Assembly (NCBI GenBank): GCA_037074705.1
Contig: CM073590.1
Coordinates: 36,293,895 to 36,357,894, forward strand
Reading direction: 5' to 3'
From: Zhengitettix transpicula
Lineage: Eukaryota > Arthropoda > Insecta > Orthoptera > Tetrigidae
DNA length: 64,000 nucleotides
This document shows positions 23,166-33,690 of this stretch, one piece after another (the first letter of the stretch is position 1; every line of letters begins with the position of its first letter). The notes under the pieces were generated by a model that ran no database searches, was not told where the DNA came from, and was given only the letters and a program-made list of their open reading frames with translations. The translations under genes and the position numbers were made by a program.

Positions 23166-23319
23166 AACTGTAACTGGATAAGGTTAATCCACAGCACGCG
23201 CTTTTGTAAAAAAATGCATAAAAAGAAAGAATTTACTAAGTAAAAGGTCATTCGTTTCGCTTAAATAGTCGCAATCACTCTGGAAATTAAAGGTATTGAT
23301 TGATTTATTCTCATATTAA

Positions 23320-23550
23320 TCATTTCAGAAACGAATCTAGAAAAATAATTTTTTCCGCTTCAAGGATTTTAACATTAGTCCATCTAAAGCTGTGATTGTT
23401 CAACGACATATGTTTAGTTGTTACTGTATGCTTGATAAATAATTTAGTCTTTCTCGGTTTTAGAGAATAGCCTTTTTTGGCTGGTGGGATGGTTAGAAAA
23501 AAATGAAGGACACGTTGAGAGAAAGTAGATTTTCTGAACCAATTAGTCAA
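23320..23550 (-). pseudogene. PLE C-terminal protein relic, minus strand
   Basis: The 76-codon minus frame ends with KHMSLNNHSFRWTNVKILEAEK...FLDSFLK. The segment matches the plus-strand relic at 23911-24140 (LMSLNNHSFK...NVKILDEEKIIFLDLFMK) and the generic PLE tail (HxFxWxNVKILDxE). The upstream half of the frame is unrelated or eroded. It is the mirror copy within the inverted pair. Confidence 0.65.
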
Positions 23551-23879
23551 TAATTTGGAGTTAATAACCGACAGGGTGACGTCAAGAAAGTTAACTTATG
23601 ATTTTTAAACTCGTTAACAGGGCTATTTAATCATGAATTCCATGCTGAAATCCAACGTCACCAACATTCTTCTTGATAATCTGTATCCTCCTACGTTCAT
23701 TGATATCTATATCCACAATAGACTGAATAAATTATTACATTTTTGTACCAATAGTCGTTAAAATCACGTTAGTCCCAACATCAATATATATTTCCCATTT
23801 CCAATGGATTACATATTGGCATAACTAATTTAATCCGCCAATATAATACGGGAATTATTTAAAAGTCTACCCATTCTCT

Positions 23880-24200
23880 TTCATGTAATGTCAACAATGG
23901 TAGAGACCGATTGTGCCCTGATGATGCACACTTTGTGGTTTACAAAATTGATTGCAATGATTGTAATGCGGTTAAGATAGGTCAAGCGACAAAGACATTG
24001 AAAACCAGGATCAAGGAAAACAGGACGAATTTTAAATTACCCGCGGACAATCATTCGGTCATAATTAAACTTATGTCGTTGAACAATCACAGCTTCAAAT
24101 AAGCTAATGTTAAAATTCTTGACGAGGAAAAAATTATTTTTCTAGATTTGTTTATGAAATGATTAATATGAGAAGAAATCATGTCAATACCATTAATGTC
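23880..24200 (+). pseudogene. PLE GIY-YIG endonuclease relic, plus strand
   Basis: The frame 23911-24102 reads FVVYKIDCNDCNAVKIGQATKTLKTRIKEN. This is the GIY-YIG start of PLE proteins, with the Cys pair (C-x2-C) intact and YIGQT changed to KIGQA. It continues PADNHSVI and MSLNNHSFK, then a stop where Trp is expected, then NVKILDEEKIIFLDLFMK. The family domain makes the single-strand nick for target-primed reverse transcription. Loss of the second Tyr and the stops indicate an inactive copy; the RT domain is absent. Confidence 0.75.
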
Positions 24201-24372
24201 CAGAGTGATATATAACGACTATTTCAGCAAAACTTATGATCTTTTACTTAGTAAGTTCTTTCTTATTATCTTTGGTTTACAAAAGCGCTGACGTTGGATT
24301 AACCTTATCCAGTTGTCAGTTGGTTATTATGTTTTCGTCTGATTTTCTGGCCATACTTTCATTGTAATATTA

Positions 24373-25024
24373 AAAATCAATATAAATTAAATAGGACTCC
24401 AAGAAAATGTTTCCAACTGTGGATAATACTTCTTTCCAGAGCATATAATTTATTTATTTGACGAAAATGTCTATGCACAAACAATGCCCAAGCAACAGCC
24501 AACCAGTCAGGCTTTTTTAAAAGAATAAAAAACGTCAATCGTGATAATAGTCTGTCCGACAAGAAATGCAGTTTCATAAATATTTCCAACGAATCTGTTT
24601 ACACACTTAATTAAACCTCAGACAAGTTGTTATCTACAATTCTGAATGGAGATCCCACGAACTTGGGTTTTCACCGAATTTTCACAAAAACTGTTATAAA
24701 CGTACATTTTCGAACAATATTACTTGCAAGTGTCATAGAATACTGAGCGCTTCTATACGCAGACATTCATGAAAGAGTTCACTAAAAATTTATACTGTTC
24801 GCTCAGAAAGGAAGCAACAGGAGTTGAAGTTCGACATTCAAATTTCACATCGACGTGGTCGCGAAATTCAGATACGAGCAAAAACACTACGTGGACGTCG
24901 GCTTCATTCAACTCTTCCTGAAGGCGACTTACTCAATACACCCTTTAGGATGAACGGAATCACCTGATTACAATCACTGTTTCTGTATTTTGTATTTTGT
25001 TTTATTAAATCTATTCAGGGCCAG
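24373..25024. other. No gene recognised
   Basis: Moderately AT-rich. The 70-aa minus frame at 24377-24589 has no domain. The segment 24790-25000 is somewhat GC-richer without a recognised family. Confidence 0.4.
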
Positions 25025-25260
25025 CCTGCTGTAGTGTAGTGGTCAGCATCATTGTCTCGCATCACAGGGGTCCCGGGTTCAAATACCGACAAGGGCGTGG
25101 ATCTCGACCTGGTCAATATAACTGGAATTAAGACTGAGGGAGAATCTACACACTGACCATGGGTCATTCCTAAATCCACAATGTGCCATGTGACAGTTGT
25201 ACCGAAAGGACAAGGCCCTCAGTGGACTGTCGAGCCATAAAGAAAACCAGCAATAATGCG
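25025..25260 (+). repeat. tRNA-derived SINE
   Basis: A pol III-type promoter is visible. Box A is TAGTGTAGTGG at 25032-25042. Box B is GGTTCAAATACC at about 25076-25087, with ordinary tRNA spacing and the preceding CCCGGG arm. The 5' part resembles a tRNA with the anticodon arm eroded. It is followed by a 160-bp non-tRNA body ('tcgacctggtcaatataactgg', 'gaccatgggtcattcc', 'aaaggacaaggccctcagtgg') and an A-rich end ('ccataaagaaaacc'). No full cloverleaf forms, so it is not a functional tRNA gene. Confidence 0.7.
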
Positions 25261-25289
25261 TTTATAATTATCCATTTTCTTCCTATAAT

Positions 25290-26070
25290 TTGGATTTTAA
25301 AGCCAGTAGCACTTTGTTTTGGAGTGGGTTTTCCCTACTGGCTGTAGAAGTAGTTGTCCAACCAAGGAGAGACTTAGCCATCAAATCTGGAGTAATCCAT
25401 TATCCGAAGTACAACTCAGTAGGTATTCCAAAAACTACAGATTCTATTTTGAAACTCGCATCTACAGTTTTGGAACATTTAAGTATTGGCGTACTTTTCT
25501 AGTTCCTTCCATGACAATAGAGAAACGCGAGAGAATATGCTACAGCCATTGGAGAAATCGGTCAAGTTGTCAATTTCGCATGACCAATGAATTACAATGC
25601 AAGGCCATCCAATGGAGGATAGAACGTTTGATAAACAATTTTTAACCACAAGTCGAAGAATATGGAGCGTGCATCTGAACAAGCATAGGTAGATTAAGTT
25701 GTGATCCAGTATCAATGTCAACGGGCGGAGCAGAACAGTCTTGGTAATTTGAATTAGAAGACCATGCTCGACTTAGTTCTGAAGCAGAGCAAGTGTTGCT
25801 AGGTGCAAGTCATCAGTCTGGATTCAAGAAAACCCACACTACTTTCTTGAATTTCGCGGGCATGTAAAAGTTTCCAATCAAAAGGCAGTAGAGCAAGTGA
25901 TTCCAACAAATGACCGAATCAAGTACGTGTGTCACAAATAACGCGATCGCCGCCGAAATCTAGCCGACCGCAGAGAAGCACGGAATGATAAAAGGCTTAA
26001 CTATATGCAGGCCACTGCAACTTCCTACCATAATTTCCTGGAATTTGCCTGTAAAACTCAAAGTTTGTAA
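25290..26070 (+). pseudogene. Unidentified coding relic
   Basis: The 3' part has strongly protein-like composition. A frame from about 25805 reads SSVWIQENPHYFLEF, then QKAVEQVIPTNDRIKYVC, one TAA, then RDRRRNLADRREARNDKRLNY, then SYHNFLEFACKTQSL and a TAA at 26068-26070. Upstream another frame gives LEDHARLSSEAEQVLLGA, joined by a frameshift near 25800. Upstream frames 25290-25502 and 25319-25645 overlap and are less convincing. The basic, Arg-rich C-terminus is compatible with a transposon protein or a terminal host exon. I do not recognise the family. It lies between a SINE and a Tc1 relic. Confidence 0.35.
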
Positions 26071-26439
26071 ACTCCGTCATCGTCTGTCTCCGCAACGTGT
26101 TTAAACACAAAGGTGCCCTAAGTGTGAGGGAATTATATTAGCTCCGTTGTCATGATTGTTATTTTGATGTATATTAAAGTTAGTAAAAAGGGAGACGACA
26201 TATTCACGATACGGACACTAGTACCGGAGGCTTGTTAAACTAAATCTAATCACGTGATGCATGAACATGCAGCCGACCAAAAAAAATTAACAATTTTTCC
26301 CCATAAAGACTAAAAATTCACCTCATATGTTTGATTCGATGAAGACTCTTTGATCTCGTCGCAACATAAAGGGAATCGGCATTAAGCTATAAACTGTTCA
26401 CTTGTAGGTTCCAGTAGTGGTTCGGTCAGATGGAACTCT

Positions 26440-27125
26440 TGCGGAACAGTCTCGACCGAAAAACACGAAATGGTAATTTGTTATGGTCCGGCACCTTAGA
26501 ACGGGAATATCGGAAACGGCGAAGCAAATTGGATGTTCACGTGATACTGTCTTGAGCATTTATTTAAAGTGGTTGACAAGTGGTGGAACCACGAGTAGGC
26601 GTCAAGGTGTTGGACGTTCGCGGATCAAAGAACGTGGAGGTAGGAGACTTTTCCTCTCAGTAAAGCAAGATATGCTCCTTTCAGTGTCACAATCTTGGGG
26701 CAATCGCAAGTGTTTCGGATTACACTATTCGCAGCAGAGACCTCTACGTGTTCCCATTTTGACACGACGACAACGTCAATTACAATTGCAGTGAGCACGG
26801 GTTCATCGTGATTGGACCGTGGATAAATGGAAGCGTATCGTCAGGTTGGATTAATCACGTTTTCTGTTAAATCAAGTTCTGTCCGGATACGTCGTCTTCC
26901 AGGGGAACGGCTGCTCGAAACATGCACAGCGCCACGGATCCACTTAATTTAAGGGACTTACGTGTCCCGTGTGTCGGAATCTGGTGCCAGACAGCCCTGG
27001 AAACCTACCTAGGACTTGTAGAATCCACGCCACGTCGAATAACTGCTGAATTGTTTTCCAAAGGTGGACCAACTCGATCATGCTGGTAAAACTGGTACGG
27101 ACGTATTGAATTTATTAAGTACCGT
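26440..27125 (+). pseudogene. Tc1-like transposase relic with central deletion
   Basis: The frame 26483-26794 begins with the helix-turn-helix DNA-binding region of Tc1/mariner transposases: ISETAKQIGCSRDTVLSIYLKW (SETARLLGxSRxTVSRVYxxW in relatives). It then runs through GRSRIKERGGRRL to VPILTRRQRQLQLQ. The next codon is TGA where Trp is usual, and the same frame continues HRDWTVDKWKRIV-RLD, then TAA, then SRFLL. The first catalytic Asp is therefore retained beside a stop. The central catalytic region is deleted. C-terminal sequence reappears at about 26990-27080 as LVESTPRRITAEL and KGGPTRS, the usual LVxSMPRRxxAxxxAKGGPT end. No clear terminal inverted repeats were found. The copy is inactive. 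Confidence 0.75.
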
Positions 27126-29457
27126 CATTAAAAATATGTGAGAGCAATCGTATGTGAATACAGAAAACATGTCAGGCAGCAAAAATGATGTTTAATACAA
27201 TACTTTCTCAATTTCTTTTCCGCTTGCAGCACATTCTCAGTTGGCGCAAGCCGTTGACAGATGTATTGGTGAGATTTCTCTCTTTAGAATTATTCAGACA
27301 ATCTTTTTCAGACAGCCCATATTTGGACGTCATGAATATATGCCGTCATCACGCGATTGACAGCGACGAACAATTCGCGCTCTAGTTCCGGATAACGTTA
27401 AATTGTCGAAATGGCAAGTGAAAAGATCACTTAAATTTTGAATCTGTGTTTAATAATTTCGTCTGTTGTATTTATAAACGTAAGTGTAGTACTTTTACAC
27501 AAGTATCCGACGCGACCAGCGGTACCGTTTGCATGCACATATAAGTAAATTGACCTATGAAGGTGGGGCGTCACTTTTATTGTTTACGAGATTCCAAATC
27601 CGGCATAGTTGCTTACACGTCTGACACTTCTACAGTACCAACAATTTTTTCTCAAGTTGTAATGATTTCGTTCAGTTACTACTGCCGCATTATTATTTTC
27701 TCTGTCACAGATTTCATGGTTAATCAAGTGTGATCCTGTTTGAGCTGGAAATTATTACATATGACAGACAGTGAAACATTTACGGCAAGAAAGGTACTGA
27801 GTCCTTCATTGGTGAAAAAAATAGTACTGCAAAGGGAAATATATCGTTGTTGTAGCATGCGTCAGTGGCTTCTTGTGTGAACGCCGCAGTGGGAAGGCGC
27901 GCTTGCTGAAGCGTATCACGCGCCCGAGAAATTCATAACCAGTGTTCGTCCGTTTGTCCGATAGAAGCGACGCCTGAGGCCCTTTGTGCTGTACTCTAGC
28001 TGCTAACGTGGATCGTCACGTAACAAAATAATTTCTCAGCGATATACAAAACCTATCAAGCTGTTAACTCACAGTGCTGTCAGTAGTTATTTGTGGGGCG
28101 CTTCTGAAACCGTAATAAACTATGGCAAAATAAATATGTATATTTTAGAACTAGAACCTTTATGGAGATATGATAAATTTAATAAAACTTTCTCGGTTTA
28201 TCAACCGGGACAAACCGAAAATCTTTTATTAAATCAATACTCCGGGAAATACTGAATGCACATTTTGAAGTGCATATAAAAATTGATTCTCTTGAACACC
28301 CTTAATGAAGAAGTTTAATATTGTTTCAATAATTTAATTTAGATGAATTATAAAAATTGTTTTCGCTCTTATAAATTATAATACTTGAGAGGATCTCTAA
28401 AATGTGATATTATAATATATAAAATTTCAATGAGTAGGTAAAAATATTTTTGTTTTCGTGTTTTTCGTGAGGATCAACTCCTGTACCACTTATGTCAGAA
28501 GCCTCCACCTTTTCAATTTCCTTTAGGTAACTAAACCTTAGGTTCTGCAATTTAGAAATTATAACAATCTGACTTCATAATTAAATTAAATCATAAAAAT
28601 AGAAGCCTTTTAGTCAGAAAAAAAATTATTTTTTATTTTTTATTTGTTGATTTAAGGTCGCGTCAACCTATTGGTTATTGGCGACACTCTAAAAGTATTT
28701 ACAAAATTAACAAACAATTAAATTATTCAATATAAAACGTTCCTTTTTGGGATCTCTTCATGAGTATAAATGTTACATTATGCTATCTAAATAAATAAAT
28801 TCAGAAACAAAGTATTTCATACATACAGTATTTCTTGCAATTTGTTATAAAAATAACAAAATTTCTAACGTGCGGTTAGCGGCGTACATGACTGTTATAT
28901 TGGCACAGCTCTTAAGAGTATTATTCAAATGAGTGAAAAACAATGGAAATACAAATTTCATATAATACAACAGATAGATCACAAAAATAAAGATTCATGA
29001 ATTGTATGTGTCATTTTTGACATTAATGGCCGAAATATTAGATCAAATATACAATATTTCACTCATCAATCTGGCATAAAATTTGCATTCCACAATATTT
29101 GGATTTTTTATACCAATTGGTTATTTTAAACTATGACCAAAACACCCAAAAATTTAAGTTTATTATGTTTTAAATTGAATAATTTTTTTCTATTTATAGG
29201 TTTCTGTGTTTATTATATTTATTTCTGGAATATAGTTTTTATAGAATGAATAATAATTTCCGAGTATATTCATCCCGAAATGAATCGTTATATTTCTTAT
29301 TTGTGGCGGTTTTATTTGTATAATAACCACGATTTTAATTCCATAGTGAAGGCCTTATTGTATGTACATATTAATTATTTTTTCTACAAGTTGTTTGTCC
29401 TAAGGAATATAGTATATAGCGCGTTATTGAGGATAGGCGTCTCTTTCATTGATTTAT
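27126..29457. other. No gene recognised; GC-richer patch at 27.84-28.03 kb
   Basis: Mostly AT-rich. The patch 27840-28030 contains many CpG (for example GGCGCGCTTGC and CACGCGCCCG) but no coding frame or repeat partner in the window. The short frames 27185-27385 and 29280-29462 (both +) show no motif. Confidence 0.4.
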
Positions 29458-29462
29458 GGTGA

Positions 29463-30058
29463 TATTTTAGTCATTTGTTTAATCGCGTGAGCAACCATGT
29501 TTTTCTGATTCTTCCAACATCAGCAGAAAATACCATTAGGTGCCAGACCGGCTGGGGATTATAACTGTACCTCCATCAGGGGGTTTTCCGGTTCGAAAAC
29601 AGCAGGTCAAGAGGGGCTTCTAACTGATTAAATTATCTACGTCAGATTGTCTAGGACATGTGATTGGTCCATAACAAATTAAAAAGACCAATAGAGAGAC
29701 AGTTGGACACACAGGTCGCTAGAAGTGGGTGCCTGGAGAACATTCTGACTGGAGAGGTGGTAGTGGGCAGTTGCTCTTGTTTTTTGAATTATCCAAGAAT
29801 TGATCAGCTCAGAGGTACCAAGTCGATGACCAGCTGCGAGGGGCGTTGCTGGTTGCTGAGACACCAGTTTGGTTTACCAATATCGCCTTTTGTCATGGTT
29901 GTGTAGTTCACTTTGTATAAACTCCGTTTTCTCGGGCCTAGTTTGCCATAACAATAACCTGGGTTCCATGACTGGCTAGTAAGCCGCTGGTAAGCCGTTC
30001 CTTGAATTGGACCTCTGGAGTCATGCTACGGTGCGGTTGCAGGGAGAGTGCCACAACT
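29463..30058 (+). repeat. Long inverted repeat, left arm
   Basis: About 600 bp that matches, in reverse complement, the right arm at 32765-33428. Shared blocks include 'tttaatcgcgtgagcaacc', 'aggtgccagaccggctgggg', 'ttttccggttcgaaaacagc', 'agattgtctaggacatgtga', 'agcaactgctcactgcca'-type sequence, 'ctgagacaccagt', 'cctctggagtcatgctacgg' and 'gagtgccacaa'. It encodes no recognised protein; the 80-aa (+) and 61-aa (-) frames are repeat sequence. Confidence 0.8.
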
Positions 30059-31192
30059 ACAATCACTTTCTAACAGGCTTTTTAATCAGTTTTACGCTTT
30101 ACACAGAGTACTTGACTGGTTTGATTCAAATATATTGTTAGTTCCTCTTAGAAGTGATTTTCTACCTCATGATCTGTCAAGCAAATAACAACAACAAAAC
30201 AATCAACTTAAAAGTATTTATTTAAATATGTCATGAGCTTTAAACAACTGCTCTCATATAAGCATCAGTATTTAGCAAATGATTTTTAAGCTGCAACTGT
30301 TAAAATGTTAATGGCAAAATAAATAGTTTACTACAATATTTTTGTAGACATTACACGACATTTCGTCCTTAGATTAGTACCTGTTTAGGTATTAATTAAT
30401 TATGTGCAATTACTGCTCCAAATTTCTGAATATTTAACACAAAAATTTAAAAGTTTAGATTTAGTAATTTTACATTTAAAAACGTCGTATATTATAAAGA
30501 ATTTGTATTAAACTTTTTATTATGTATTTTTTGGCCATTAACAATTATTGATTTCAACATTAAGTATAGATAAATAGACGAATATGGTTTAAAAAAACAA
30601 TGCTAAACATATTTAATTTACCTTGAGGTCTCTAGGTTTCACAGCAAAGACTACGCACAAAAAAAATTAATTTCTGACCCCACTATTTTGTGATCTGACT
30701 TAGGTATTAATTAAATTATACCAAAGATAATTTGCACGAAAGACATACCAAGTAATGAGAGTATTATAAATCTTTGAAGATATAAAAGGAAATTTTTACC
30801 TAACCGCTTAGTACAATGGAACCAGTTAAAAATTTCATAAGGATAAGAAAATGGTTGACACATCTGAGAACCAAGTTGTATAGCTGACGTATGTATTTCA
30901 AATTATAAAAATGATTTGAAGTTATGGTTATACTTATGTCATCTTGTGTTCAAGTAATGAAAATGATTAAAATCAGATTTTTCAATTAATTCTTAGTGAA
31001 ATTCTCTTCCTCTTTTTTCAATAATTAATAAAACTCAAAGGAAATATAAAGGTTAAAATTAACAACAAATATTTACTTAAGAAACACTTTCATCTGATAT
31101 CCTCGATAAAATCGAAGAATACGTATGTAGATTTTATATAGTAGCAATATGATGTAAGCGCACTTCATATAATCGACTAATAAAGAGGACAT
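30059..31192. other. AT-rich spacer of the long inverted repeat
   Basis: No ORF of note and no recognised repeat; AT-rich throughout. Together with 31623-32764 and the SINE-like copy it forms the 2.7 kb spacer between the inverted arms. Confidence 0.5.
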
Positions 31193-31622
31193 GCTGAAAC
31201 AGATTGGCAGGGAGAACCTTCCCGGAGAGGTTCCCACAATCAGAAGCACCTCGGCCTGTTTTCAGAGGTGTATGTTCCAGGATCGCAGACTTTCGGCATA
31301 TGGTAAGAGTTGTCCACTATTCCTATTGGAATAGTCGGCTGGCTGTCTCCTAAACTGGTCGAGACACGGAGAATGTAATGTTGCGTCACCACAGAAAACC
31401 CCTCTCCCGCCATCGCAAGAACGTCGGACAAGTTCCCAATGCCCGACTTACTCGATGCAGGTTTCCTAGGGTTTGTCCTTCATGTCTTTTAGGAAAATTC
31501 CGGGTACGATGCTCTTGGCTACCTTCCTCTAAGCTTCCGATTCCCTTTCATATCCTATACTATTAAAGGAAAGTTGTCACCGTGTGAATAACCCTAATGT
31601 AGTCCGTTACTCTAAAAAAAGA
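31193..31622 (+). repeat. SINE-like family copy 2
   Basis: The sense strand is plus. The copy runs from the 'gaggttcccacaatcagaag' region through 'cctattggaatagtcggctg', 'cctctcccgccatcgcaag', 'ccaatgcccgacttactcga' and 'gcaggtttcctagggtttgtc', and ends in TCTAAAAAAAG, read as the A tail. It is more diverged than the 60-61 kb copies, carries small deletions, and lacks the 5' hairpins. It lies inside the spacer of the 29.5/33.4 kb inverted repeat. Confidence 0.8.
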
Positions 31623-32764
31623 ACATGCTGAAGGACGTTATCTCTATTACGCCAAAGTATTTCTATACTAGCGTTTGTTATTCTCCTCGATACTTTTAAA
31701 TTCCTTCCACTACATACAGCTAAGACTAGTAATTTTCTGCACGACAACTGCAGAAAATCAGCATCCAGACTAATCCTGATTAAAATAAAGCTTCCGAAAT
31801 AATGTAAAATGACTAAATGTATTGAGTACAATTGTTTAAAATGAATTATCTATTAAATGTATGCATATCTAGTGTAGGTGTATATCATAATTAAATCTAA
31901 TAACCACAAAATTCAGAGACAAAATGTTTTATTTATAGAGTAAATTATGTTTAATTTCCTTTTTTAAAACATTTAGATGCATGTTTAACGAAACGATGTA
32001 TATGTAAGTGCGGCAGGAAAATATAATTAATTGATTTGGATTATATCTCAACAGCAAAAGTAACTGATAAATTTCCAATCTCAAGTGATAATGGATTAAA
32101 CTGTTAACCATAATGTATGCTAAACGCACGTCTCAAAAAATTCTTTAAAATATAATGATAATATATTTTGAAACAAGAACACGGCGTTCAATCTTACTAT
32201 GGTCTAGGAATTTCATTGTATAATCTTCTTAACCGTATTTTTTTCCTTCGTTGTACAAAAGTAAGTCGCATCACCTTAATCACGGCTTACTGTAATCTCT
32301 TAGTTGCTCCCTCCGTTCTTTCGGTTCTGTACTGGTAGGATTATCTGACTGGTGCCACTGCGTATCCCTAATTGAATTTATCCGGCAATAGTCCATATAA
32401 TCATTTAAACAACGCGATCCACGTGATCCTAAATAGGATAGCTAGGAACGCGCAGGAAATTGAGACGAGACTGAAGCTCTGAGTTGGTTATCTCAGGAAT
32501 CCTGGCTTTGATTCAAGATATCTGATATTTTATCAAAGAATAAATTTTCCAACAAACAACTGAATCGTTTACATTAACATAATATGAGGTAAAAAATGTA
32601 AATTGATCGCTAACAAATAATCTCTAACATATTCATTCATATGTATACTCATATCTACAGTAAACAAATTACAAGACGTCTGAAAGAGTTAAAGTTATAT
32701 TTGGCTGAATTAAATGTTTTTTATTTTTCTTTACAGAAGAATGTTGGCCAATTAATATAATAGT
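31623..32764. other. AT-rich spacer, nothing firm
   Basis: Minus frames 31607-31831 and 31929-32129 show no motif. A segment at 32440-32520 faintly resembles a tRNA-derived SINE ('ggctttgattcaag' like box B), but box A is not clear. Confidence 0.4.
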
Positions 32765-33428
32765 TTGTGGCACTCACCTCGCTACCCCACCGTAGCATGT
32801 CTCCAGTGGATCAATTCTTCGAACGGCTTACCTACGGTAGGCGGAAGTACTATGGAAAACAACAACCCATTCCATACCTAACTAATTTATTGAAAGTATA
32901 AACATATACAATTATAAAATTTTGCCCCGACTAGCCAGTTATGAAATCCAGGGATTGTTGTGGCAAACTAGGCCTGAGAAAACGAATTTTATAAAATGTG
33001 CACTACGCAACCATGATAAATGGCGATTTTGGTTACCAGACTGTGGTCTCAGCAACACAGCGACGTCCCTCGCAGCTGGTGCCTCTGGTGGAATCTCGCT
33101 GATCAATTCTTGCAAAAACAAGAGCAACTGCTCACTGCCACCTCTCCAGTCAGAATGCTCTATTGGCACCCACTTCAAGCGACCCGTGTGTCTAACTGTC
33201 TCTCTATTGGCCCATTTAATTTGTTATGGACCAATCACAGGTCCTAGACAATCTGACGTAGAAAATTTCTTCAGCTGGACCCTCTGCACCTGCTGTTTTC
33301 GGACCGGAAAACCCCCCGACGGAGGTACAGTTATAATCCCCAGCCAGACTGGCACCAAATGTTATTTTCTGGAAGGACCAATAAAACACTGTTGCTCACG
33401 CGATTAAACAAAGTGACTAAAATTTCAG
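32765..33428 (-). repeat. Long inverted repeat, right arm
   Basis: Reverse-complement partner of 29463-30058, about 65 bp longer because of an AT-rich insertion near 32880-32940. It includes three overlapping open frames, the longest 161 codons (32922-33407, +). The Cys-, Ser- and Pro-rich translation has no domain, and the other arm does not preserve the frame, so I treat it as noncoding repeat. Confidence 0.8.
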
Positions 33429-33487
33429 TATAAAGCAATTAAAAATATAAACAAATTTAGCCTGAATTAATAATAAAAAAATAGCCA

Positions 33488-33690
33488 AATTCAGAGTGAT
33501 GATATAAATATCACACAAAGTTTCTGGATTACCGTGTTCCTTTTGAGTTTGTCAATCGTATTGTGCGGTTGTGTCGCTCTAGGAACTTGTGTTTTTAGTT
33601 TTTTTTTATCATCTGAAGAAAGGAACAAGGTTTCTAGAAACATTGTGTGGTATTTATATCATCTCTTCTCATGTCTGTATTTCATTTTTT
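33488..33690. mobile_element. Inverted pair of Penelope-like termini with hammerhead-like cores
   Basis: On plus, 33613-33660 reads CTGAAGA, an AGGAAC-aag-GTTTCT stem, A, GAAAC, then ATTGTGTGGTATTTATATC. The complement of 33488-33535 gives a second, diverged copy: GGAACACGG...TCCAGAAAC, then TTTGTGTGATATTTATATC. The plus copy resembles the 3' flank of the 42-44 kb PLE (GAAAC...GTGCGTGGTATTTATATTATC) and the pair at 55.47-55.60 kb. No PLE protein lies next to it, so these are solo termini. Confidence 0.5.

Larger units (their letters stand above)
23066..24372. mobile_element. Inverted pair of Penelope-like element 3' ends
   Basis: The outer edges match in inverse orientation: 'atatttcaatgaaagtatgg' at 23068 pairs with 'ccatactttcattgtaatat' ending at 24371. 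Both arms continue inward through 'ggataaggttaatcc' / 'ggattaaccttatcc', an 'aagaatttacta' / 'tagtaagttctt' block, and into PLE coding sequence on opposite strands (minus in the left arm, plus in the right). Arms are about 350 and 300 bp or more, with a central region of about 650 bp. The right arm lacks about 40 bp that in the left arm carries a hammerhead-like core. Confidence 0.7.

Noticed and set aside
25025..25090. Functional tRNA gene
   Set aside because: Box A and B are present but no acceptor stem or full cloverleaf forms, and the similarity runs into a SINE body.
32440..32530. Second tRNA-derived SINE
   Set aside because: Only a box-B-like 'gattcaag' is visible; no box A at the right distance and no shared body with the 25 kb SINE.
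32922..33407. 161-codon open frame as a Cys-rich secreted protein
   Set aside because: It lies entirely in an inverted-repeat arm; the partner arm at 29.5-30.1 kb does not keep the frame, and three overlapping frames are open across the same segment.
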